From Terriglobia bacterium (lineage in GTDB: Bacteria > Acidobacteriota > UBA6911), in contig JAIQGI010000008.1 of NCBI GenBank assembly GCA_020072565.1, forward strand, positions 1 through 64,000: a stretch of DNA of 64,000 bases, given 5' to 3'. The position numbers and the translations under genes are program-made. Below the pieces are notes generated by a model. That model did no database searches and had not been told where the DNA came from. It saw only the letters and a program-made list of their open reading frames with translations. This document shows, piece after piece, positions 44,722-53,330 of this stretch (position 1 is its first letter; each line of letters begins with the position of its first letter).

Positions 44722-45849
44722 CTATTTTGCCGCTCGAGCTTTCACCTCAAACGAATCAAGGACCTTCCCGTCCAGATCGACGGCTTCGAACTGTGCGGTT
44801 GTTCCCTTGACATGGACACGCACATAGTTGTCCGCCACGACGCCTTTCACCATGGTCTCGGGCGTGGGGCTCAGATTATAGAGGGGTGCGCCTCCACCAC
44901 CGCTCACCACGTAGTCGATCCCGGCATGCACGTGATGTTGATAGTTGTGGTCATGGCCGCCGAATACGGCCGCTGCTCTGCCTTTCAACAACACCGGCTC
45001 CAGCACTGCAGCCAGCCTGGCCGAGGCCGCCTTGCGATCCGCGACGCCTGAAAATACCGGGTGGTGCAACCACACGAAAACGAGCGGGTTGCTGTTGCGG
45101 GCGAGGTCACCCTGCAGCCAGTCCAATTGTTCCTGGCGAAACGCGGTGCGTTCCTGTGAGTTCTTCCCGATTTCGTTGGAATCGATTGCCGCAAAGTGGG
45201 TGCCTCCCCAATCGAAAGAATAATGGTGCCCGTCGTCGTTGGAAAATGCGAAGTACTTGAAGAAGACCGGCGTGTTTTGTTCGTGATTTCCGGGCGTTGG
45301 GTAAAACGGGATATTGCGCAGGAGGTCCTTTTCAATTTCGAAAAACGTGTCCCAGAGCCCGGCTTGATTTCCGTTGTCAACCAGATCGCCGGTGTGCACT
45401 ACAAAGGCCGGCTGATCCTTAATGATCTTCGCCACGATCTTCCTGTGAACTTCATGGCCCGTCCGCGTGTCTCCGAAGATGACGAAATCGAAGGGAGTCT
45501 CATTCGACGACGGAGCGGTGCAGAACGTTCCCGAGGCATCGGTCCCGTACGGGCTCAAACTGTACTGGTAGCGGGTGCCGGGCTCGAGCTTTGTCAGCTC
45601 CAGCTGATGATAGATCTCCTCGCTGATGGGAACCTGCGGACCGCCGCTCTCCTTGCTATATTGCCCTGCGGACTTCCGGGTTACCCATGTCAGCGTGGCC
45701 CGATCCTTCTGCACGTTTTGAACCAAAGGGCCCTTGATCAGGTCTTCCGCAGGGGATTGGGCTCCACTGCGCGCCCCCGTAAAAACGAAGCCCGCGAGCA
45801 ACAAAGCCGGCGCCGCGGCCAGCGCGAATTTCGACTGCGATTTTTTCAT
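44722..45849 (-). CDS. Exported purple-acid-phosphatase-like metallophosphoesterase
   Basis: A 375-residue protein. ATG 45849 starts a signal peptide (KFALAAAPALLLAGFVFTGA); further upstream in-frame codons encode non-conserved Arg-rich sequence. Residues about 35-120 are a fibronectin III-like domain (LVQNVQKDRATLTWVTRKS; LEPGTRYQYSL) as in purple acid phosphatases. The calcineurin-like domain has all metal motifs: FGDTRTG, HTGDLVDNG, GNHE, LHHPVF and GGHDHNYQ. It would hydrolyse phosphate esters outside the cytoplasm. A phosphate-scavenging role is likely, but no Pho box or transporter is nearby. Confidence 0.9.
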   Translation of the reverse strand: MKKSQSKFALAAAPALLLAGFVFTGARSGAQSPAEDLIKGPLVQNVQKDRATLTWVTRKSAGQYSKESGGPQVPISEEIYHQLELTKLEPGTRYQYSLSPYGTDASGTFCTAPSSNETPFDFVIFGDTRTGHEVHRKIVAKIIKDQPAFVVHTGDLVDNGNQAGLWDTFFEIEKDLLRNIPFYPTPGNHEQNTPVFFKYFAFSNDDGHHYSFDWGGTHFAAIDSNEIGKNSQERTAFRQEQLDWLQGDLARNSNPLVFVWLHHPVFSGVADRKAASARLAAVLEPVLLKGRAAAVFGGHDHNYQHHVHAGIDYVVSGGGGAPLYNLSPTPETMVKGVVADNYVRVHVKGTTAQFEAVDLDGKVLDSFEVKARAAK

Positions 45850-46268
45850 GATTGGCGACACCCCCATGTACAAGGCGAAGCGAAAAGGAAGGGAAAACAT
45901 AGCGCAAATCCACCTCCTTGTCGATCCTGCGCTTCCGGCTTGCTTGCGTGAGAATGCAGGCCGGGTGGCCGTAGTTCGCGATCGCGGCTGGCCGCTATCG
46001 GCTCCAATCCGGCCTTGGGTCAAACAGACCAAGCGGGACGAATCCCCGGCCCTGTCGTCGAGCCTATCTTGGGGCTGGAAGGAACAACGAAAGGGGTATA
46101 GCATAGAAACAAACAACCTGTGGGTCGACATGGGTGCTTTTCCTCCTTCCGGTCTCGCTGCCGGTGATGCTTCTCTTACGTACAGGTTCGCCAGAAGGCG
46201 GCGCGCGGGCGCGCCAGGGCTGTCGTGTCGACCGAATTCAAGCGGCTGTATAGCCGGGGAGAGATAGC
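45850..46268. other. Divergent intergenic region
   Basis: 419 bp between the phosphatase (minus) and the BCAM0308-family gene (plus). The minus-strand phosphatase frame stays open through it but the encoded sequence is Arg/Pro-rich and lacks family similarity, so I treat it as leader. Promoters for both genes should lie here; none is convincing. A GGGGAGA ribosome site precedes 46269. Confidence 0.45.
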
Positions 46269-46769
46269 ATGGCAAAACGGTTTCGGGTGAGCGACACGTT
46301 CCGCCTGGACAAGCGCGTTGATCTCGAAAACCCCTACGGGCGTCCGGAGAAGTATCCCTCCGATACCAGATGCCCGGAGTGCGGGCTCCTGTTCCATGAG
46401 GGGGTCTGGAAATGGAAAGCTCCTGATGCCGGGCACGCCGGGCAGACGAAACTCTGCCCTGCATGCCTTCAGATTCGGGGCGGCCATGCCGGCGGCGTGG
46501 TTGAACTGGGCGGGAGCTTCACCGTGAGCCACCGGCAAGAGTTGCTGAATCGCATCCGCAACGTGGGGAAGAACACCTTGGGCGAACGTCCTCTGGAACG
46601 CATCATCAGCATCAAGGAGGGCAAGAGCCGAATTGTCGTGTCCGCAACCACCGAGCACCTGATCGCCAGAATCGGCAAGGCGATCCAGCGGGATTTCGGG
46701 GGCACTCTGGACTTGAAGTATGCGCCCGAGGACAAGTTCGCGACCGCGCGCTGGCATCGTGATGTCTGA
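46269..46769 (+). CDS. BCAM0308-family zinc-ribbon protein
   Basis: A 166-residue small cytosolic protein. It starts MAKRFRVSDTFRLDKRVDLE and has two CxxC knuckles, TRCPECGLLF and TKLCPACLQI, about 30 residues apart, forming a zinc ribbon; this and the following part (IRNVGKNTLGERPLERIISI; SRIVVSATTEHLIARIGKAI, then FGGTLDLKY) recall NMD3-like proteins. The family is defined by sequence only and occurs in proteobacteria and Acidobacteria, often with stress or anaerobic genes. RNA binding is plausible through the NMD3 resemblance but unproven. It stands alone here, upstream of a NarL-type regulator. Confidence 0.8.
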   Translation: MAKRFRVSDTFRLDKRVDLENPYGRPEKYPSDTRCPECGLLFHEGVWKWKAPDAGHAGQTKLCPACLQIRGGHAGGVVELGGSFTVSHRQELLNRIRNVGKNTLGERPLERIISIKEGKSRIVVSATTEHLIARIGKAIQRDFGGTLDLKYAPEDKFATARWHRDV

Positions 46770-47150
46770 GCAACGCGGCCCGCGCCAGCAGGAAACCTGC
46801 CATTGAGAGCAGCTGATCCGGGGCATTTGTGGGACCTGCCCGGGCTCCCGGCCCGGCAGAGAAGATATTTATACCTGGAGTATCCGCACTCCCAAACTCG
46901 CACTTGAGTAAGAGTAGCCGGTGGGTAATACTAAATTTCAGAGTTCTGTTTGAGAGTTTTTCCTGCAGGCGCGATTGTTCCTCTGCGCCGCCGACAGAGC
47001 GGGCCATTTTAATGGTCTGAGCAAACACTTTTTTAAGATTGGAATTCTCATGTCAAATGGAATATCCAGGCGAGTTGCCAAGAGTCGGCCCGTGCGATGT
47101 CCCCTGAGCCCGGCTTTGTCTGTTTCCATTTCCCTCAGTGAGGCCGCCTC
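46770..47150. other. Intergenic region upstream of the NarL-type regulator
   Basis: 381 bp without a supported gene. A GC-rich hairpin-like stretch (about 46836-46859, CTGCCCGGGC ... GCCCGGCAG) could end the preceding transcript. An A+T-rich part from 46860 to 47060 probably holds the promoter for the regulator. No partner histidine kinase gene is found. Confidence 0.45.
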
Positions 47151-47747
47151 ATGACGCGCCCCCGTATCCTTCTGGCCGACGATCATCGTCTGATGCTCGA
47201 AGGCTTGCAACGCCTGCTGCAAGGCCAGAGCGAGGTCGTGGGTGCTGTTGAAGATGGTCGGGCGGCCGTACGGGCCGCGCAGGATCTTAAGCCGGACCTC
47301 ATCCTGCTGGACATCTCGATGCCCATCATGAACGGTCTGGAGGCGGCACGCCAACTGAGGTCTCTGGTGCCTGAATCCAAGATCATCTTTCTGACCATGC
47401 ACGCGGACCCGATGTATGCGATCGAAGCGTTCCATGCCGGCGGAGCCGGCTATGTCCTGAAGCGTTCGGCGGCTACGGAGTTGATCCAGGCGATTCAGGT
47501 GGTTCTCAAAGGCCGGCATTACGTTACTCCGATCGTTGTCAAGGACATGCTGCGCTCCCTGGTCAACGGAACAGTCAAGCCCGAGATTTCCGATGCGCTT
47601 TCAGCTCAGGAAAGGGCGGTCTTGCGTCTGATGGCGGAGGGAAAGTCGGCGATTGAAATCGCGGAGGCGCTGGATATCACGGTCAAGGCCGCCGTCTGGA
47701 ACATCTCAAAAATCATCGAGTTTCTTGACCTGTGCCGGGAGCAGTAA
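47151..47747 (+). CDS. NarL/FixJ-type response regulator with altered DNA-binding end
   Basis: A 198-residue regulator. The receiver domain is intact: D10-D11, phospho-acceptor D54 (LLDISMPI), T in IIFLTMHAD and K in GYVLKRSA. The C-terminal LuxR-type HTH starts normally (LSAQERAVLRLMAEGKSAIE) but the recognition part reads VKAAVWNISKIIEFLDLCRE and stops about ten residues earlier than usual, with WNISKIIEFL in place of the common THxxNIxxKL. DNA binding may be changed or dimerisation reduced. It is orphan, with no kinase nearby, and lies 26 bp before a threonine aldolase gene. Confidence 0.85.
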   Translation: MTRPRILLADDHRLMLEGLQRLLQGQSEVVGAVEDGRAAVRAAQDLKPDLILLDISMPIMNGLEAARQLRSLVPESKIIFLTMHADPMYAIEAFHAGGAGYVLKRSAATELIQAIQVVLKGRHYVTPIVVKDMLRSLVNGTVKPEISDALSAQERAVLRLMAEGKSAIEIAEALDITVKAAVWNISKIIEFLDLCREQ

Positions 47748-47773
47748 CAGCATACCCATTCATGGAGGACCTG

Positions 47774-48853
47774 GTGAAAAAGGATGTGATTGATCTGCGC
47801 AGCGACACGTTGAGCATGCCTACGGAAGAGATGATTCGCAGCATAATGAGCGCGAAACTCGGCGACGATTCCCGGGACGGTGATCCGACCGTTCTTGAAT
47901 TGGAGGCCCTCGCCGCCGGCATGCTGGGAAAGGAAGCTGCGCTTCTGACGGTCAGCGGCACCATGTCCAACCTGATTGCGATGCGCACGCACACCGAGCC
48001 CGGAGGGGCGGCCGTTGTCGAGCAGAGTGCGCACCTCTACGGATTGGAATTCGGAGGCATCGCGGCCGCATGCGGGCTGCTGGTCCTTCCCGTCCCCGGG
48101 CGGCTGGGCGCCATGCTGCCGGAGCCGCTGCGGCTTGCCGCTCGCCGTGCGGGTGCCGGTTTTCCATCCCGCGGATTGGTCTGCCTGGAGAACACCCACA
48201 ATACCGCAGGCGGCACGGTCATCTCACCCGAGCACACCGACGTCTGCTGCGAGATCGCTCACGCGCACGGCCTGCCGGTGCATCTCGATGGCGCGCGCAT
48301 ATTCAACGCGGCGGTCGCGCTCCAGATCGACGCGCGCGCGCTCACGCGGTCGGTGGACTCGGTCAGCTTTTGCCTGTCGAAAGGACTCTCTGCGCCGGTC
48401 GGGTCCTTGCTTGCCGGGAGCCGGCCCTTCGTCGAACGCGCGCGCAAAATCCGGCGCGCCCTCGGCGGAGCGATGCGCCAGGCCGGCATCATTGCCGCAC
48501 CGGGCCTCGTTGCCCTGCGCACCATGGTCGCCAGGCTGGCCGAGGACCATGAGAACGCGCGCATCCTGGCCGGTGGTCTTGCCTCCATTCCGGGGCTCTC
48601 GATCAATCTGGAAGCCGTCCAAACCGATATCGTCAACGTCGATGTAAGGGGTCTCAGCATGGATGCTGCAACCTTCGCCCGCCATCTCGATGTGCGCGGC
48701 ATCAGAGGACTGCCGGGCATGGAGACGATCATACGTTTTGTGACCTATCGCGGCATTACGCGGTCGGATGTTGAACGCGCCGTCGCCGTCATAGGCGAGC
48801 TGGTTTCGCAACGGCCCTGGGCAAATGAGCAGAGGGAAATCAGAAGGATCTGA
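47774..48853 (+). CDS. ltaE: Low-specificity L-threonine aldolase
   Basis: A 359-residue PLP enzyme (beta-eliminating lyase family) that splits L-threonine or allo-threonine to glycine and acetaldehyde. It starts at GTG 47774, chosen because GGAGG lies 5-6 bases upstream; earlier ATG codons lack a ribosome site. Motifs: VIDLRSDTLSMPTEEM at the N-terminus, the cofactor-ring stacking region, LHLDGARIFNAAVAL (Asp that contacts the pyridine N) and FCLSKGLSAPVGS with the PLP lysine K203. Length is normal (E. coli 333). It follows the response regulator by 26 bp, perhaps in one transcript. Confidence 0.93.
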   Translation: MKKDVIDLRSDTLSMPTEEMIRSIMSAKLGDDSRDGDPTVLELEALAAGMLGKEAALLTVSGTMSNLIAMRTHTEPGGAAVVEQSAHLYGLEFGGIAAACGLLVLPVPGRLGAMLPEPLRLAARRAGAGFPSRGLVCLENTHNTAGGTVISPEHTDVCCEIAHAHGLPVHLDGARIFNAAVALQIDARALTRSVDSVSFCLSKGLSAPVGSLLAGSRPFVERARKIRRALGGAMRQAGIIAAPGLVALRTMVARLAEDHENARILAGGLASIPGLSINLEAVQTDIVNVDVRGLSMDAATFARHLDVRGIRGLPGMETIIRFVTYRGITRSDVERAVAVIGELVSQRPWANEQREIRRI

Positions 48854-48875
48854 CCGCACCCCCTGTTCCGAAAAC

Positions 48876-49007
48876 AGACAAATCGGTATCGGAATCGCAA
48901 TCGCCATCGCAATCGCCATCGCAATCGGAACTCTTAGCCGGCAAAAGCCGATAGCGACCTCGATAGCGATTGCGATCCCGATGCCGATTCCGACGTTCAC
49001 CAACCGG
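48876..49007. repeat. Hexanucleotide-arm hairpin element, copy 2 (long form)
   Basis: A 132 bp element with the same ends as the copy at 1203-1286 (AGACAAATCGG ... CGTTCACCAACCGG). The left arm (48881-48928) has eight ATCGNN hexamers; a 19 nt loop (48929-48947) is followed by a right arm (48948-48989) of seven complementary units. The arms pair along about 42 bp; differences are mostly transitions. It lies 22 bp after the threonine aldolase stop, in the intergenic space. Confidence 0.85.
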
Positions 49008-49298
49008 ATAACATGAGCTTTTCATGCGTCGCAGGGTGCGCCCCGGCGCATGACAGGCTGCTTCGAAAACACTAATGAAAAGCAGGAGACTGACGCGGAG
49101 GGCGCGGATGGGCGCAAAGCGCGCAGAGGGTTCGAAACGGAGGCGATCGAGGCGTTGCGTGCTCCGCTACCGCTCTGCGTGGAGCCGCGGAGGCCCGTGG
49201 CAGTGTATGTGTGCCTGGGGGCTATTATGAATTTTGCTTGCTTTTTCCCGCGATTTCTGCGATCTCTGCGGCAGGATTTGGGAATATTGAGATTGAGC
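49008..49298. other. Intergenic region with CG-rich dispersed motifs
   Basis: 291 bp between the hairpin element and the second BlaI gene. It contains GACGCGGAGGGCGCGGATGG with CTCTGCGTGGAGCCGCGGAG further on, and CGCGATTTCTGCGATCTCTG. These are inverted, G+C-rich short motifs of the kind often found between genes of environmental bacteria. No operator like that at 10904-10952 is visible. Confidence 0.4.
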
Positions 49299-49742
49299 AT
49301 GAAGATACCTGCATTTACGTTGCGAGGATTCAAACGGCCGCGCGAGGTTGTGGGCGTGGCGCTTGGCAAGCTCGAGCGCGAGGTCATGAACCTGACCTGG
49401 CAGCGCGGCGAAATCAGCGTGCGCGATGTTTTTCAGGCTTTTGAGGAGCGCATCGCCTATACAACGCTGATGACCACGCTGCACCGCCTTTACCGGAAAG
49501 GGGTGCTCGACCGGCGCAAACAAGGGCGCGCGTTCATCTACACGCCACGAGTCTCACCTCTCGAATTCGAGCAGGGTATTGCGAGGGATCTGATCGCGGG
49601 GCTGATCGGTCGCGCGGAAGATGGCGTCGAGCCTTTGCTGGCTTGCATCGTGGACGCGGTGAGCGAGCACGACCGCACCTTTCTGGACGCGCTCGACCGC
49701 CTCATCAGGGAAAAGAAGGAAGAGTTGCGGCGCAGCCACTGA
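49299..49742 (+). CDS. Second BlaI-family repressor
   Basis: A 147-residue winged-helix regulator. ATG 49299 is taken as start, since the upstream open frame runs through repeat-like sequence. Winged helix: LGKLEREVMNLTWQRGEISV, then TLMTTLHRLYRKGVLDRRKQ and GRAFIYTPRVS. Unlike the BlaI at 10447-10848 it has a basic N-terminal arm (MKIPAFTLRGFKRPREV). It precedes an M56 protease gene by 7 bp, forming the second repressor/protease pair of the window. Confidence 0.9.
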   Translation: MKIPAFTLRGFKRPREVVGVALGKLEREVMNLTWQRGEISVRDVFQAFEERIAYTTLMTTLHRLYRKGVLDRRKQGRAFIYTPRVSPLEFEQGIARDLIAGLIGRAEDGVEPLLACIVDAVSEHDRTFLDALDRLIREKKEELRRSH

Positions 49743-49749
49743 GGGACAC

Positions 49750-50751
49750 ATGTACGAGATGCTGGGCATTTGCCTGTCGCTTGCAGGAGTGCTGGTGCTC
49801 ACCAGCCTCGCCTCGGCGCTGGCAGTCGTGCTTTGGCGACTGAGCTCGCGGGCCGCGGAAACCTGGAAGGCCTCGACCCGCGCACAATTCCTGTTCCTCT
49901 TGCGTATCGGTCCCTCCCTCGCGGCGCTCCTTTGTGTCGGCGGCATCTTCATACCGGCATACCTGGCCAATGAACCTCGGCATACCGGAGAGATTGTCAC
50001 TGCAAAGCTTGGCCTGGTGGCTGCAGTATCGCTCTACGGGATCGGCTGCACGCTCTGGCGCGCATGTGCGACGTATATCGCAACCCGCCGGCTGGTTCGA
50101 GACTGGATGCGGCATGCCGAGCCCGTTCGGATCGAGGAGGTTGCTATCCCTGTTTTCCGCCTTCAGCACCAATTCCCTCTCATTGCGATCGTGGGTGTGT
50201 GGCGACCGAAGTTGTTTATCGCCGACCAGATATTTTGCTCGCTCAATGGAGAAGAAATCTCAGCGGCGATAGCGCATGAAGAGGCGCATCTGGGTGCGTG
50301 GGACAATGTCAAACGAGGCTTGCTGCGGGCGTGTCGGAATTATCTGACCGCTGTTCCCTTGGGACGGTGTCTCGACCGCGCGTGGTTTGGGGCAGCCGAA
50401 CTGGCTGCTGATGAGCATGCGGCCAGGAGTGGACCGTCTGTGGCACTCGATCTCGCTTCGGCCCTGGTAAAAGTTGCGCGCCTGGTGCCCAGAGGCTCCT
50501 CGCCCGTCATGCTTGCGGGCGCGGCTCTCATTGCGCAAGATTCAGGCAATATCCGTTCGCGAGTGCTGCGTCTGACTCATCTGGCCGCCCACCCCAATTG
50601 CCTGACGAGAACGGGAAATCATGGCCCCAACCTCGCCATCGGCGCCGGCCTCTCCGGACTCTTGCTCGCTGCCGTCCTCATGGTTTCCAGTCCCAGCTTC
50701 CTGGCCGCAATTCACGCTGTGATGGAATGTGTCGTTTCCGCCCTTCAATAA
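49750..50751 (+). CDS. Second M56-family (BlaR1-like) membrane metallopeptidase
   Basis: A 333-residue membrane protein with about four hydrophobic segments and a zinc motif H176-E-E-A-H (AIAHEEAHLGAW), with the third ligand region ELAADEHAARSG. It is short: there is no long C-terminal sensor domain, only a final membrane helix (GAGLSGLLLAAVLMV) and about 25 more residues. It therefore probably senses its signal through the membrane part or another protein. It is 7 bp after the BlaI gene, so cleavage of that repressor is the expected role. Confidence 0.88.
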   Translation: MYEMLGICLSLAGVLVLTSLASALAVVLWRLSSRAAETWKASTRAQFLFLLRIGPSLAALLCVGGIFIPAYLANEPRHTGEIVTAKLGLVAAVSLYGIGCTLWRACATYIATRRLVRDWMRHAEPVRIEEVAIPVFRLQHQFPLIAIVGVWRPKLFIADQIFCSLNGEEISAAIAHEEAHLGAWDNVKRGLLRACRNYLTAVPLGRCLDRAWFGAAELAADEHAARSGPSVALDLASALVKVARLVPRGSSPVMLAGAALIAQDSGNIRSRVLRLTHLAAHPNCLTRTGNHGPNLAIGAGLSGLLLAAVLMVSSPSFLAAIHAVMECVVSALQ

Positions 50752-50987
50752 TCAGCTGCAGTACTTCCCTGGCCTCCAAGTCGCGACATAGGGCCGGGTT
50801 TTTTCCCATGAATCGGTCCTGTGACTTCTGAGCCGGCTTGCCTGGCCGTGCCTTTCAATTACGAACGCTGGTAGTAGTTCACGTGACCCTCTAACATCGC
50901 GGTTGATCTGATGTCGGCGATGAGGGGCAATCTCGTGAGGATGCCCCTGCCCTATTTGGCGTGCCAGCGTGCTTACGGAGGACTCAG

Positions 50988-53174
50988 ATGTACCGCATCG
51001 AAAACCCACGATTCAAAAAATCATCAAATGCGCATTACTTTCCCTTTCTTGCCGGCGTTGTTCTAGTCATCCTGTGCGTCGGCCCTGGCAGTCTATGGTC
51101 CATGCCCCAACGAGGGACTGATAAACCGGCGCAGGGGCAGGGGACTACCGGCCAGCAGAAGCCTGCCGGCCAAGTTCAAGGCGCGAATGAGGTCGTTGTA
51201 GTCACGGCGCCACGCATCGAAATCCCCCTTAACGAAACACCCGCAGCCACAACCGTGATACCTGCGGAGATTCTGAAAGGCATGCCGCGCGGGATTGCGG
51301 CCGAGGAAGCGCTCAAGACTGTTCCAGGGGTCAAAGTCGACAACCAGGCGGACGGCGAGCGTGTGCACCTGTCCATCCGTGGGCAGGGGCTACTGACCGA
51401 ACGAGGCATCCGCGGCATCAAGGTCCTCCTTGATGGCCTGCCACTCAATGATCCGACCGGATTTGCACCGGACCTTTTCGATGTCGACTGGTCCGCGGTC
51501 CAGCATATTGGGATCTTCAGGGGACCCGCGTCGGCATTGTACGGCGGCGGCGCCGCCGGGGGCGTGATCGATATCGCAACGCGCGACGGCGGCACGAAGC
51601 CTGTTTCCGGCGATGGATCGTTCACCTACGGAACTTATGATTTCTACAAGGTGTTTTCGGAGGTGGGGGGCACCAAAGGCGACATGAATTACCGGATCTC
51701 CGCTTCAAATACCGCAGGAGACGGCTATCGGGTGCACACGGCCTTTCGGGCCCTTAACCTCTACAGCAAGTTCAGCTGGAAACTCGGCAAGTCCGGGCGC
51801 CTGACGGCAATTGTCGGAGGCACCAATTTCTTCAATGAGAATGCCGAAGGACTGAATCTCGCCCAACTGGACAACCCGCGGCAGCCAAATCCGGATGCCC
51901 TGACCTTTAACGAGTACCAGCGCACGCGCCGAGTTACCACAGGCCTTACGGGTCAGTTCCAGGTTGCCGGCAATCAGGATTTGTCCTTCAGCGTTTATTA
52001 TCGCAACACGGCCTGGCGCGAGTCAGTCCCTTCTTCTGTCCAGCACCGTACCTACAACACACCTGGCGCTATCATTCAGTATACGATCCACAGCGGTCAA
52101 GGTGATCTGAAGAACCACTTCACACTCGGATCCGACATGGATTGGCAGACGATTTGGGACTACCGCAATATCAACCTCGGCGGGGCGCTCGAAGGGGCAA
52201 AGGCTTCAGATGGCGACATCTACCAGCGTGGTGTCGGTATCTATGCCCTGGACCGCATCGAATTCGGCCCCAAGGTGAACCTGCTGTTCGACGTGCGCGG
52301 CGACCTCATTCACAATGATCTGACCGACAATATGAAAACAGGCGGTGTCGATCTTTCGGGATCCGCCGATTTTAAAAAGGCCACGGGGCGCGTCGGCCTC
52401 TCCTGGAATCCCAAGTCGAGCGTGGGCCTGTATACGAGTTTTGGGCAAGGCTTTCTGCCGCCTGCCACCGAGGAATTGGCGAACAATCCCGCTCATCTGG
52501 GCGGATTCAACACCAATCTGGTACCGGCCACCTCCTTGGGAGAGGAGATCGGCATTCGCGGCAATGCCACGAAGCGTTTTTACTATGATGTGGCTTTCTT
52601 CCATCTGGGCACCAAGCACGATTTCGGCCGCTATCGCATAGCCAGCCGCCCGCTGGAAACCTTCTACCAGAATGCGGGCAATAGTCGCAGGTACGGCCTG
52701 GAGACGGCTGCCTCGTGGTATCCGATGGATTCGCTGGTCGTGCGGCTCAATTACACGTACTCCGATTTCAAATATGAAAGCGCGCAGGCCCAGCTCGGCA
52801 ATACTTTGTCTACCTTCTACAATGTCTGGATGCCGAACTCTCCGCGCAACCAGGCTTACGTGGACGTGGAATATACCTACCGTTCCCGGCTGTTTGTCGG
52901 GTTTGGGGAAGACATGGTGAGCCGCGCCTATGTGGATCCGTCCAACGTGGGCTATGCATGGGGTTATGCACTCTTCAATCCGAGGCTGGGATTTCGCTGG
53001 AACAGCGACAAGGTGAGCGGCGAGATCATGGTCTCTGCCCGCAATGCCTTTAGGAAGTATTATATCGCCTTTACTGAGCCGGATATGGATGGCAACTCCT
53101 ATCAGCCGGGGCCGAAGGACGAAGTGTTCTTCAGCGCCCGTTTCTACCTGGGAGGAAAGCCCGCCGGCTTCTGA
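50988..53174 (+). CDS. TonB-dependent outer membrane receptor
   Basis: A 728-residue outer-membrane protein. ATG 50988 has GGAGG 6 bases upstream; an N-terminal signal (LAGVVLVILCVGPGSLWS) precedes the TonB box region (NEVVVVTAPRIEIPLNETPA) and a plug domain (ALKTVPGVKVDNQADGERVH; GIKVLLDGLPLNDPTGFAPD; FRGPASALYGGGAAGGVIDI). The rest is a beta-barrel with alternating aromatic strands, ending NSYQPGPKDEVFFSARFYLG. Related receptors import siderophores, vitamin B12 or metals. Neither a metal centre nor a ligand can be read. A rho-independent terminator follows. The Spy/TonB protein at 27389 is a possible energiser. Confidence 0.94.
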   Translation: MYRIENPRFKKSSNAHYFPFLAGVVLVILCVGPGSLWSMPQRGTDKPAQGQGTTGQQKPAGQVQGANEVVVVTAPRIEIPLNETPAATTVIPAEILKGMPRGIAAEEALKTVPGVKVDNQADGERVHLSIRGQGLLTERGIRGIKVLLDGLPLNDPTGFAPDLFDVDWSAVQHIGIFRGPASALYGGGAAGGVIDIATRDGGTKPVSGDGSFTYGTYDFYKVFSEVGGTKGDMNYRISASNTAGDGYRVHTAFRALNLYSKFSWKLGKSGRLTAIVGGTNFFNENAEGLNLAQLDNPRQPNPDALTFNEYQRTRRVTTGLTGQFQVAGNQDLSFSVYYRNTAWRESVPSSVQHRTYNTPGAIIQYTIHSGQGDLKNHFTLGSDMDWQTIWDYRNINLGGALEGAKASDGDIYQRGVGIYALDRIEFGPKVNLLFDVRGDLIHNDLTDNMKTGGVDLSGSADFKKATGRVGLSWNPKSSVGLYTSFGQGFLPPATEELANNPAHLGGFNTNLVPATSLGEEIGIRGNATKRFYYDVAFFHLGTKHDFGRYRIASRPLETFYQNAGNSRRYGLETAASWYPMDSLVVRLNYTYSDFKYESAQAQLGNTLSTFYNVWMPNSPRNQAYVDVEYTYRSRLFVGFGEDMVSRAYVDPSNVGYAWGYALFNPRLGFRWNSDKVSGEIMVSARNAFRKYYIAFTEPDMDGNSYQPGPKDEVFFSARFYLGGKPAGF

Positions 53175-53204
53175 GGTGTGAAAGTCCCCCTGCTCGAGAC
53201 ATGA

Positions 53205-53258
53205 CCGCGAAATCCACGAAGAACACGAAAACCGGCGTGTGATTCGTGGATTTCGTGG
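53205..53258 (+). terminator. CACGAA-type hairpin terminator of the receptor gene
   Basis: CCGCGAAATCCACGAA (53205-53220) pairs with TTCGTGGATTTCGTGG (53243-53258), 16 bp with one wobble, followed by TTTTTCTTCTT. Lies 30 bases after the receptor stop. Matches the hairpins at 44675 and 54873 in motif. Confidence 0.8.
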
Positions 53259-53330
53259 TTTTTCTTCTTGTACTGCCGTCCCCACCCGGCTACAAATACC
53301 CCGGACCTCATAACGGGAAAGGAAAGAACC

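Noticed and set aside
45850-46464. Long N-terminal extension of the metallophosphatase
   Set aside because: Sequence is Arg/Pro-rich without family similarity; a proper signal peptide starts at 45849.
48224-49003. Minus-strand frame with a GIGIGIAIAIE-like N-terminus
   Set aside because: The N-terminal part is just translated hexamer hairpin DNA; the remainder is antisense to the threonine aldolase gene.
49050-49298. N-terminal extension of the second BlaI protein
   Set aside because: The in-frame upstream sequence runs through intergenic palindromic motifs and has no conserved character; ATG 49299 gives a normal family length.
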